Source: Lepidostoma basale
Taxonomy: Eukaryota > Arthropoda > Insecta > Trichoptera > Lepidostomatidae
Length of the DNA stretch: 64,000 nt
Direction: 5' to 3'
Assembly (NCBI GenBank): GCA_022606425.2
Contig: JAHDVF020001024.1
Location: 1,302,001 to 1,366,000 of the forward strand
In this document: positions 47,554 through 54,432 of the stretch, one piece after another
Position numbering within the stretch: position 1 is the first letter of the stretch
How the letters are laid out: every line of letters starts with the position of its first letter
The notes under the pieces: generated by a model
What the model saw: the letters and a program-made list of their open reading frames with translations, nothing else
The model's database searches: none
What the model was told of the DNA's origin: nothing
Translations under genes and position numbers: made by a program

Positions 47554-47889
47554 TTAAGCCCTCACTTTTACAGTTATTGGTGCCTTAAACTTGCCATTAG
47601 GGCTAATAACCCAAAGAGTAGTACCCGTTGTTGTCGCTACAGCAGTAACGTTGATACTATCGCCGCTAATAGTCGCGGTAACCTTAGTCGCATCCAAACT
47701 TTCAATGGTTGCTCCCGTGCTAAAGCCCCTAGGGCTTATGGTAACGCTATTAGAGGGGGTTGTTGCTAGGGTCAAGTCCAAGGTATGGGTGCTAAGCGTA
47801 AAGCCTTGAGCCCTATCGACGGCCTCTGGTTGTTTGCAGCTGACAAGCACCAAAGCTGCGATAGGCAAGGCCAATAAAATGTTTTTCAT
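47554..47889 (-). CDS. Single-domain Ig-like lipoprotein 4
   Basis: 111 residues: signal MKNILLALPIAALVLVSC then KQPEA, one Ig-like domain with VTISPRGFSTGATIESLDAT and TTLWVISPNGKFKAPITV. AGGAG lies 10 bases before ATG 47889. It is closest to lipoprotein 3. The KQPE after the lipid-bearing Cys recurs in lipoprotein 1. Function unknown. Confidence 0.8.
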   Translation of the reverse strand: MKNILLALPIAALVLVSCKQPEAVDRAQGFTLSTHTLDLTLATTPSNSVTISPRGFSTGATIESLDATKVTATISGDSINVTAVATTTGTTLWVISPNGKFKAPITVKVRA

Positions 47890-48113
47890 CTTAAAATAGC
47901 TCCTATTAAAGTTGTTTTATAACATAAGCATATAGCTCTATCTCCCCTTATTATTGATTATAAATTCTTATAATGCAAGTAGTTGACGAAAACTAGTGAT
48001 ACGTAAATAAACCGTTGTATTATAATGATTTATGTTAAATTAAAATTAAATAATAAAAAATGTATATAATTTATTTTAAAATAAATTATATGGGGTTGAT
48101 GATCTTATTGCAC
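47890..48113. other. AT-rich gap with a perfect 28-base palindrome
   Basis: 224 bases without a gene. The palindrome at 48064-48091 (arms ATATAATTTATTTT/AAAATAAATTATAT) has no loop and lies 23 bases after the stop of the exported-protein gene on the minus strand, followed there by ACATTTTTTA. It may act as an unusual all-AT terminator or as a binding site. Confidence 0.55.
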
Positions 48114-48584
48114 CTATTTAAGCACAAAAACCACCATAAGAGGGCCTTGAAAGCCTTTATAATCAGAGCGTTCAAAAAAATCGTCTGTATCGATATCTTG
48201 GATGGCGTAGACTAGAGTCTCTTCTCCATTAGTCCTCGGGATAACATTCCAGTCGTAGCCTTCAAGATAGGTTTCTAACTTATTGTAGCTCCATTCTCTC
48301 TTTTTACTTTTGTAATCGTCATCAAAAAAGTAATCTAAGCCGGTATATTTTAGTAGATTTTTTAACGCCTCATTTTGGGCGTAGGTAGGCAGTTTGATGA
48401 GCGACCGGTCAAATTTAACCCAAAATTTTTTAAAGTCATCATCGTAATCGTAAAAATCACCAATTGAAAGGGTAACGGTGTAGCTTTTACCTACCTCGGG
48501 CACCCATTCTGTCCAGTTATCATCCTCAGCCCATCCCTGCACGGCTACTAAAAGCAGTGCACCGGCCACTATTTTTTTAAGCAT
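48114..48584 (-). CDS. Exported acidic protein of unknown function
   Basis: 156 residues from ATG 48584 (AGGGGA 7 bases before); the longer open frame upstream crosses a tRNA terminator and is not real. Signal peptide MLKKIVAGALLLVAVQGWA, then a small, very Asp/Tyr-rich mature domain (IGDFYDYDDDFKKFWVKFDR; YFFDDDYKSKKREW) ending in a beta strand GPLMVVFVLK. No family recognised; periplasmic or surface. Confidence 0.72.
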   Translation of the reverse strand: MLKKIVAGALLLVAVQGWAEDDNWTEWVPEVGKSYTVTLSIGDFYDYDDDFKKFWVKFDRSLIKLPTYAQNEALKNLLKYTGLDYFFDDDYKSKKREWSYNKLETYLEGYDWNVIPRTNGEETLVYAIQDIDTDDFFERSDYKGFQGPLMVVFVLK

Positions 48585-48694
48585 AAAAATTTCCCCTGTT
48601 ATCATAGATAACAGAGTATACATTATAAGTAAAATAGTTTTCAATAGCATAGATACTATATAAATATAAGTTATATTAATAATTAAAATAAAAA

Positions 48695-48719
48695 AAAGCA
48701 ACCTTGGGGGGGTTGCTTT
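48695..48719 (-). terminator. Terminator of tRNA-Cys
   Basis: Stem AAAGCAACC/GGTTGCTTT (48695-48703 with 48711-48719), loop with a run of five G on the plus strand, followed on the minus strand by a T-rich stretch. It begins 4 bases after the tRNA. Confidence 0.88.
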
Positions 48720-48722
48720 AAG

Positions 48723-48794
48723 AGGCGCCATGGGGATTCGAACCCCAGAATGAAGGATTTGCAGTCCTCTCCCTTACCACTTGGGTATAGCGCC
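48723..48794 (-). tRNA. tRNA-Cys (GCA anticodon)
   Basis: Minus strand: acceptor GGCGCTA paired with TGGCGCC, D-arm ACCCAAGTGGTAAGG, anticodon loop CTGCAAA (GCA) and T-arm GGGTTCGAATCCC, with discriminator U as required for Cys. The CCA is not encoded. It has its own promoter and terminator. Confidence 0.97.
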
Positions 48795-48809
48795 ATTATA
48801 GATGGCTGC

Positions 48810-48839
48810 AGTATAATCCTTTTCCACGCTCTTTGTAAA
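48810..48839 (-). promoter_or_regulatory. Promoter of tRNA-Cys
   Basis: Minus strand: -35 TTTACA (48834-48839), 18-base spacer, -10 TATACT (48810-48815). The start would be about 9 bases before the mature 5' end. Confidence 0.75.
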
Positions 48840-48848
48840 GAGGGTAGA

Positions 48849-48877
48849 TTGACGATTTTTCTTAAATAGTGTAAAGT
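48849..48877 (+). promoter_or_regulatory. Promoter of murA, predicting a leaderless mRNA
   Basis: -35 TTGACG (48849-48854), 17-base spacer, -10 TAAAGT (48872-48877). The start site expected 6-7 bases after the -10 falls on the A of ATG 48884. No ribosome binding site precedes the ATG, which fits. Confidence 0.6.
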
Positions 48878-48883
48878 TTCGCC

Positions 48884-50161
48884 ATGCATAACTATATTAT
48901 TGAGGGTGGACATCCACTCAGTGGTTCTATTACGGCAAGCGGCAATAAAAATGCTGCCCTGCCCTGTGTTGCGGCCTGCTTGTTGACCGATGAAGAGATT
49001 TTATTAACTAATGTGCCTAATATTGAGGATGTCAAGGTGATGTTTGATGTCATCAAAATGATAGGAGGCCATGTAGCTGATGAGGGAAAGGGACGCTACC
49101 GTATCAAGTGTACCAATGTGCAGAGTGTGCTACCCGTAGAGGAGTTGAGCAAGATTCGTGCTGCGGTACTATTTGCAGGCCCTATTTTAGCCCGTACGGG
49201 CAAGGTGGTTTTTCCGCCCCCAGGTGGCGATGTTATTGGGCGTAGACGGCTTGACAGCCATTTTCTTGCCTTTGAAGGAATGGGTGCCGATGTTGAGGTA
49301 ACCGATCTATATAGTGTTACTGCATCGAAGCTTAAAGGAGCCGACCTTTTTTTAGATGAAGCGAGTGTCACCGCTACCGAAAATACGATTATGGCGGCTA
49401 CCTTAGCAGATGGTGTTACCATTATTAACAATGCAGCTTGTGAACCGCATGTTCAAGATCTGTGCAACATGCTGGTGGCGATGGGTGCCTTGATTGAAAA
49501 CATTGGAAGCAACCGCTTGGTGATCAAAGGGGTAAAAAAACTACACGGATGTGAGTTTGAGATAGGTACCGATTTTATGGAGGTAGGTAGCTTTATTGGC
49601 CTTGCAGCATCATGCAGAAGCGAGCTCACCATCTACAAAGCTGCCCCTCAAAATTTACGCATGGTGGCTTTGGGCTTTAAAAAACTAGGTATTAGTTGGG
49701 AAACTGATGGACAGACAATCTTTGTACCTAAAAATCAAAGCCTCAAAATGGTCAGCGACATGGGAGGGGCTATCGCTACTATCGCCGATGGTATTTGGCC
49801 TAGCTTCCCTGCCGATATTATGAGTATTATGATTGTAACAGCGACGCAGTGTGAGGGGACCATCCTCTTTCATGAGAAGATGTTTGAAAGCCGTATGTTT
49901 TTTATCGATAAATTGATTGGGATGGGTGCTAAAATTATTTTATGTGATCCCCACCGTGCGGTGGTTACAGGGGCAACACAGCTTCAAGGTGGTAGCCTCT
50001 CTAGCCCCGATGTGCGTGCCGGGATGGCCATGGTAATTGCGGCATTAGCTGCTAAGGGCAGCAGTAATATCTCTAATATCTATCAAATTGAGCGAGGATA
50101 TGAAGATATTGTTAATCGCCTAACGAGCCTTGGGGCCAATATTAAAAGAGTAAAAATTTAA
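48884..50161 (+). CDS. murA: UDP-N-acetylglucosamine enolpyruvyl transferase
   Basis: 425 residues. SGNKNAALP (Lys22) and the active loop PPPGGDVIGRRRLDSH identify MurA, the first committed step of peptidoglycan synthesis (PEP plus UDP-GlcNAc). At the position of the usual catalytic Cys115 the residue is Asp116, a known variant that makes MurA insensitive to fosfomycin. The C-terminal half ISNIYQIERGYEDIVNRLTS is conserved. The PEP it uses comes from enolase. Followed by a small membrane protein gene. Confidence 0.96.
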   Translation: MHNYIIEGGHPLSGSITASGNKNAALPCVAACLLTDEEILLTNVPNIEDVKVMFDVIKMIGGHVADEGKGRYRIKCTNVQSVLPVEELSKIRAAVLFAGPILARTGKVVFPPPGGDVIGRRRLDSHFLAFEGMGADVEVTDLYSVTASKLKGADLFLDEASVTATENTIMAATLADGVTIINNAACEPHVQDLCNMLVAMGALIENIGSNRLVIKGVKKLHGCEFEIGTDFMEVGSFIGLAASCRSELTIYKAAPQNLRMVALGFKKLGISWETDGQTIFVPKNQSLKMVSDMGGAIATIADGIWPSFPADIMSIMIVTATQCEGTILFHEKMFESRMFFIDKLIGMGAKIILCDPHRAVVTGATQLQGGSLSSPDVRAGMAMVIAALAAKGSSNISNIYQIERGYEDIVNRLTSLGANIKRVKI

Positions 50162-50192
50162 AAAAGTAATGGTAAAGAGGATTCACAAAGAT

Positions 50193-50420
50193 ATGACAGA
50201 GCTCTCTGGCGATAACAAAAATAATGAGCAACAAAACCCCGTTTTTGTCGCTTTCAAGGCTTTACGCACCCTGCTAAGGAGGGGGCTCAATCATCTAAGT
50301 GAATTTATTAAAAAGGAAGGACTCCTTTACTTTATTACCTGCGTCAGCACACTTTTTATAGGCTTTATGATTGTGGTAGTAGGTGGTGCCATGCTATTGA
50401 TTCTTATTGATATAGGGTAG
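50193..50420 (+). CDS. Small membrane protein
   Basis: 75 residues from ATG 50193 (GAGGA 11 bases before; an ATG at 50169 is possible). A polar N-terminus and one strong membrane helix (ITCVSTLFIGFMIVVVGGAM, then LLILIDIG to the end). It lies between murA and the ABC ATPase gene and is probably cotranscribed. No family recognised. Confidence 0.6.
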   Translation: MTELSGDNKNNEQQNPVFVAFKALRTLLRRGLNHLSEFIKKEGLLYFITCVSTLFIGFMIVVVGGAMLLILIDIG

Positions 50421-50453
50421 AGATTTTTTTTGATCAGCGGAGAGGGGTTGTAG

Positions 50454-51197
50454 GTGTTAGCAGGATTAATAAAAAACAGGCGGTTAGAGATGCATCCTAT
50501 GGGTAGTTGCGTTACCTCGATTGAGCATTTAAGTGTAAGAGACCGAGGAGTACAAATTTTAAAGGATGTCTCGCTTACCTTACCCTGTGGCTGCTTTGCT
50601 GCCTTGGTAGGGCCCAATGGAGCTGGTAAAAGCACCCTCATCCGAAGCCTTATCGGTGAAATTAAGCATAGCGGAACGGTTCACTTCAATGGTAAAAAAG
50701 AGCTTCCTCGGATTGGCTATGTACCGCAGAAAATGTTTTTTGAAAGTGATAATCCATGCACGGTTTTAGACCTTTTCCAGCTGTCGTTTAGTAAATGGCC
50801 CATTTGGTTCTCTAGCAAAAAAGAGATGAGGGCCTTGACGATACGAGCACTCATCACCGTCAAATCTGAACAGCTGATTGACCGCTCGCTCTCAGCTCTC
50901 TCTGGTGGGGAGTTAAGGCGTATTTTTTTGGCTTTAGCCTTGGCCGATAATCCACAAATACTCTTGCTAGATGAGGCAGGAACGGGGCTTGATCAAAATG
51001 GACAAGAGCTTTTTTATGAACTTATTGCCTCTATTCGCCATAGCCACGATATCTCGATTTTGATGGTATCACATAGTTTCTCACTGATTAAGCACTATGC
51101 TGACTATGCCTACCTGCTCTCCGATGGCTTTCTCGTTGATCAAGGTAGCCCTAAAGATATTTTTAGTCGTGTTCCTTTTAAGAGCTTGTTTGGTTAG
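50454..51197 (+). CDS. ABC transporter ATP-binding protein, metal-ion type
   Basis: 247 residues from GTG 50454 (GAGAGGGG 7 bases before). Walker A GPNGAGKST, Q-loop YVPQKMF, signature LSGGELRRIF, Walker B ILLLDEAGTGLD and the switch MVSHS. It resembles ZnuC/MntB ATPases of zinc or manganese uptake. Unusually, neither a permease nor a binding-protein gene is adjacent in the window; the next gene encodes a VWA protein. The substrate is therefore open. Confidence 0.85.
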   Translation: MLAGLIKNRRLEMHPMGSCVTSIEHLSVRDRGVQILKDVSLTLPCGCFAALVGPNGAGKSTLIRSLIGEIKHSGTVHFNGKKELPRIGYVPQKMFFESDNPCTVLDLFQLSFSKWPIWFSSKKEMRALTIRALITVKSEQLIDRSLSALSGGELRRIFLALALADNPQILLLDEAGTGLDQNGQELFYELIASIRHSHDISILMVSHSFSLIKHYADYAYLLSDGFLVDQGSPKDIFSRVPFKSLFG

Positions 51198-51266
51198 CCA
51201 ACGATCAATGGTAAAAGGGGAAAGAGGTAGTTCAATTTAATCCTCTAATATGCCGAAAAGCATTAT

Positions 51267-52424
51267 ATGAGAATTTTTTTTATCACGACTGCTTTGATGC
51301 TTTTATCGCTCAGTTTAGTGGCTCAAGAGGGCAATGCTCTACGCATCCGTGCGAGTGATACAAAATTACTCCGTAACAGTGATGGTAGCTTTGAGCTTTT
51401 TGTTCGAAAAACTCCTGCGGTTGAGTCAATTTTAATGACGGACAGCACGGCCGATCCACAGGAGTATAGCGACAGCTATTCATTACGTGCCTACGAGAGC
51501 CATCCTACCTTTGCCAATGAACGCCGCACGATGAATAATCGATTTATTGATAATGAAGAGCGCATTAGAGAAGGCTTAGAGCCGCTCTACTTTTTGATGA
51601 GTAGTGTTGCAAGGCCGATTGATGGCTTTGAAGAGGCGACTCTTTGGTTTCATATTCACTTGCCATCATCGGTGATATTTGGCTATCCTTGGGCACGAGA
51701 GGGTCAGCTTGATATTGATGCGGGGACGTGGCTTAGTATTAGAGCCTTTGGGGCTAAAAATGCCGACTACAGTGGTGGATTTAGAGATAACCCCTTTGTG
51801 ATTAGTCGAAAATTACCAGATATCATTATAAACCCACGAGAAAAGCCATTTCAAATGTTAGCTCTGGCGACGAGTGCGAAGTTTTATAGCGTTAAAAGTA
51901 GTGATGAGATATTTACCGCTATGGCTGAGATTATGAGTAGCTCACGACTCAATAGCCTCGATCTTGCGATTGTCCTCGATACAACCATCAGCATGAAGGA
52001 GCATTTGGCGATCATCAAAAAAGAGTTAGTGAAGGCGATTGAGAAAGACTTTACGCGTAACTACCCAGAAAAAAAGCTACGCATAGCAATTGTTTTCTAC
52101 CGTGACTATCCTCCTGACCAGTACATAACACAGCTACACCCCTTTACAGATAACCTTGATATGATACAAAACCATCTTGATCGTGCTGTTGCTAATGGTG
52201 GGCGAGATATTCCTGAGGCTGTTTATGAAGGGATTGATGCTGCAACAGATGAGTTAGATTGGCAATCACCGCACAAAATTATCATACAAATTGGTGATGC
52301 CATTCCGCATCCTAAGCCGAAGGGGTTAGTAACGGAGGCATCAGTTTTAGAAAAGGTTAATCGCAAAAATATTAAAGTCTATCCGATTTTACTACCCGAT
52401 CCATTAGCCAAGCAGCTAAAATAG
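51267..52424 (+). CDS. Exported VWA-domain protein
   Basis: 385 residues. Signal peptide MRIFFITTALMLLSLSLVAQ. Residues 30-225 are a beta-rich region of unknown type; residues 230-385 form a von Willebrand A domain with a MIDAS-like DTTISMK and a later Thr/Asp region (FYRDYPPDQY; IQIGDAIPHPKPKG). VWA domains bind metal and partner proteins; this one is probably periplasmic. It ends close to a strong convergent terminator. Confidence 0.82.
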   Translation: MRIFFITTALMLLSLSLVAQEGNALRIRASDTKLLRNSDGSFELFVRKTPAVESILMTDSTADPQEYSDSYSLRAYESHPTFANERRTMNNRFIDNEERIREGLEPLYFLMSSVARPIDGFEEATLWFHIHLPSSVIFGYPWAREGQLDIDAGTWLSIRAFGAKNADYSGGFRDNPFVISRKLPDIIINPREKPFQMLALATSAKFYSVKSSDEIFTAMAEIMSSSRLNSLDLAIVLDTTISMKEHLAIIKKELVKAIEKDFTRNYPEKKLRIAIVFYRDYPPDQYITQLHPFTDNLDMIQNHLDRAVANGGRDIPEAVYEGIDAATDELDWQSPHKIIIQIGDAIPHPKPKGLVTEASVLEKVNRKNIKVYPILLPDPLAKQLK

Positions 52425-52425
52425 G

Positions 52426-52457
52426 TGAGGAGGCATGTTGTTCATGCCTCCTTCACG
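52426..52457. terminator. Terminator between convergent genes
   Basis: Stem GAGGAGGCATG/CATGCCTCCTT (about 52428-52438 with 52444-52454), loop TTGTT. It lies between the VWA gene (+) and a lipoprotein gene (-). Confidence 0.8.
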
Positions 52458-52461
52458 CTAG

Positions 52462-52908
52462 CTACAGAACTTGGTTGACAATAATTTCAAGCTGATCAAA
52501 GGGCACGCCGAAAGGGTTAGCCAGTGTACTATTTCGCCAACCTAGCCGACCATCTTCTATATGGTAGATACGTGCTTCTAAGCCATATTCTTTACTTTGT
52601 GGTGTGATGAGATCGTCATTGTAGCTAAAAATAAAGCTAATGGGTACTTGATGATCGACCATAAAGTCTTGTATCTCTCCCACAGATATTCTCTGATCAC
52701 CATCTAACTCATACATCTCTAGCTCAACCCGGTAAGGTGTCTCTAGAGCAATACGCTGAAGGTAGGTAATCTCGCCTGTTATAACTTTAGCAGGTAAGGT
52801 CATGACCGTGTCAAGTGCTTGCTCTGCTATAACGGTGCTATCGGCTGTCTTCTTTTGGCAACTTGCTAGTAGTGTAACAACGGTGATTAAAAGTAAAATG
52901 TTCTTCAT
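52462..52908 (-). CDS. Lipoprotein with an EF-hand-like loop
   Basis: 148 residues. Lipobox VTLLASC (Cys 17) and KKTADST. Residues about 68-85 read YELDGDQRISVGEIQDFM, which fits the spacing of an EF-hand loop (acidic at 1, 3, 5, Ile at 8, Glu at 12) though position 1 is Glu and position 6 is Gln instead of Gly. The C-terminal half is beta-rich (GLEARIYHIEDGRLGWRNST). Calcium binding is only a suggestion. Lipid-anchored; unknown role. Confidence 0.78.
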   Translation of the reverse strand: MKNILLLITVVTLLASCQKKTADSTVIAEQALDTVMTLPAKVITGEITYLQRIALETPYRVELEMYELDGDQRISVGEIQDFMVDHQVPISFIFSYNDDLITPQSKEYGLEARIYHIEDGRLGWRNSTLANPFGVPFDQLEIIVNQVL

Positions 52909-52957
52909 TATTTCTCCTCTCTCTTTAAGTCATCGTAGCCTATAAAAGCTATCTTGC

Positions 52958-53578
52958 CTAGTAGGAGCTTTGTGCATGAGGACAGAGTGGATTAAAAGGA
53001 CAGCGAGGGCAGAGAGGTTTAATTGGTTTACAAATCTGCTGGCCAAAACGAACTAAGAGGTCATTACTCCTAATCCACCAATGTTTTGGCATGATCGCAC
53101 GCAGGGCTGCTTCGCTTTCGTCGGGACTTTTTGTGTCGATAAGAGCAAGGCGATTACAGATTCGGTGAACATGAATATCGACACAGATGGCATCGATGTG
53201 ATGTCCACGACTTAAGACAAGGTTAGCAGTTTTTAGGCCTACTCCACCTATTGCTAGTAATGCTTCGAGGCTTTTAGGGGGTTGTGATTGGCCATTGATG
53301 ACAAGATTGGATGACAGATTCCAAATTTCTTTAGCCTTTCGATTAAAAAATCCACAAGGGTAGATCGTTTGGGCTATTTCATCAATCTCGAGTTGAATCA
53401 TTTTTTCTGGAGAGGGAGCCTTAACAAAAAGAGCTTTACTGGTAGGGTAGGCTACTTCATCCTTTGTCCGTAGTGAGATAATGCAGAAGACGAGGCACTG
53501 GTAGGCATCAATAAAGGGAGTATCTTTCTTTACAACTAACTGATCAATCGTTGTAAAAAGATCGTCAAAACTGATCAT
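52958..53578 (-). CDS. nth: Endonuclease III-like DNA glycosylase
   Basis: 206 residues. Helix-hairpin-helix with the catalytic Lys (GGVGLKTANLVLSRG), the catalytic Asp in CVDIHVHRI, and the 4Fe-4S ligands C-x6-C-x2-C-x5-C (CKPIKPLCPRCPFNPLC). Removes oxidised pyrimidines and nicks abasic sites in base-excision repair. Its ATG overlaps the folD stop by 4 bases, so the two are cotranscribed. Confidence 0.94.
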   Translation of the reverse strand: MISFDDLFTTIDQLVVKKDTPFIDAYQCLVFCIISLRTKDEVAYPTSKALFVKAPSPEKMIQLEIDEIAQTIYPCGFFNRKAKEIWNLSSNLVINGQSQPPKSLEALLAIGGVGLKTANLVLSRGHHIDAICVDIHVHRICNRLALIDTKSPDESEAALRAIMPKHWWIRSNDLLVRFGQQICKPIKPLCPRCPFNPLCPHAQSSY

Positions 53579-54432
53579 GACAGCTTCAGTCGCTCTGCAG
53601 CATCAAGAATATTGGCTACCAGCATGGCTACCGTCAGAGGCCCAACCCCACCTGGAACGGGGCTGTATGATACATCTTGCTCAAGGAGAGGCACTTCAAC
53701 ATCACCCGTCAGGTATGAACGCTGATCGACCATATGACGGTTAATACCAATATCAATGACGGTAGAGTTCTCCTTAAGCCATTGCCGCTTGATATGATGG
53801 CTCTGACCTATGGCCACAAAGAGAAGATCGGCATGGCTAACCTCATTCTTCAGTGAGATGGTGTTACGGTGAGCGAGGGTTACCGTCGCATTAAATGGCT
53901 CACTTGATAGGAGAATGGATAGTGGTCGGCCGACAATAGGGCTGCGTCCTATAACGACTGCACGTTTACCCACCGTTTTAATATGATAATAGGAGAGGAG
54001 TTCGATGACAGCTCTGACTGTACAGGGAATAAAGCGAGGGTGGCCTAAGGTCAGAAGGCCTTGATTAAGCGGATGTAAGCCATCGACATCTTTTAAGGGG
54101 TCAATAGCCTCGGCTATCGCATCGCTATCAATAGAGGGGGGCAGGGGTAACTGACATAAAATAGCATGAATAGTGCTATTGTTGTTAAGCTCCTCGATGA
54201 GCTTAATGATCGAACTCTGCCCCACCTCTGAGGGAAAGGCGTGGACAATGAACTGAATACCTAGTTTGTGGCACATATTTTTTTTATTATTGATATAAAC
54301 CATGCTAGCAGGGTTAGTACCTACCACAATAACGGCGACGGTGGCTGTTATCCCGCCTTGCTTTAAAGCCTCAACACGCCTTTGATGGCCGAGATAGAGT
54401 TGCTCTGCGACGATAGAGCCATAAAGAATCAT
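53575..54432 (-). CDS. folD: Methylene-THF dehydrogenase/cyclohydrolase FolD
   Basis: 285 residues. Motifs VGTNPASMVYINNKKNMCHK (with Tyr and catalytic Lys), ILCQLPLPPSID, DVDGLHP, IGRSPIVGRPLSILL and the C-terminal PVPGGVGPLTVAMLVAN are all conserved. Interconverts 5,10-methylene-, methenyl- and 10-formyl-THF with NADP. It feeds ThyX at 32 kb. It starts directly after the TPR gene stop (0-1 base gap), so it sits in the same operon. Confidence 0.96.
   Translation of the reverse strand: MILYGSIVAEQLYLGHQRRVEALKQGGITATVAVIVVGTNPASMVYINNKKNMCHKLGIQFIVHAFPSEVGQSSIIKLIEELNNNSTIHAILCQLPLPPSIDSDAIAEAIDPLKDVDGLHPLNQGLLTLGHPRFIPCTVRAVIELLSYYHIKTVGKRAVVIGRSPIVGRPLSILLSSEPFNATVTLAHRNTISLKNEVSHADLLFVAIGQSHHIKRQWLKENSTVIDIGINRHMVDQRSYLTGDVEVPLLEQDVSYSPVPGGVGPLTVAMLVANILDAAERLKLS

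Noticed and set aside
48585..48731. Extended N-terminus for the exported acidic protein
   Set aside because: It would run through the tRNA-Cys terminator; the signal peptide and ribosome binding site support ATG 48584.
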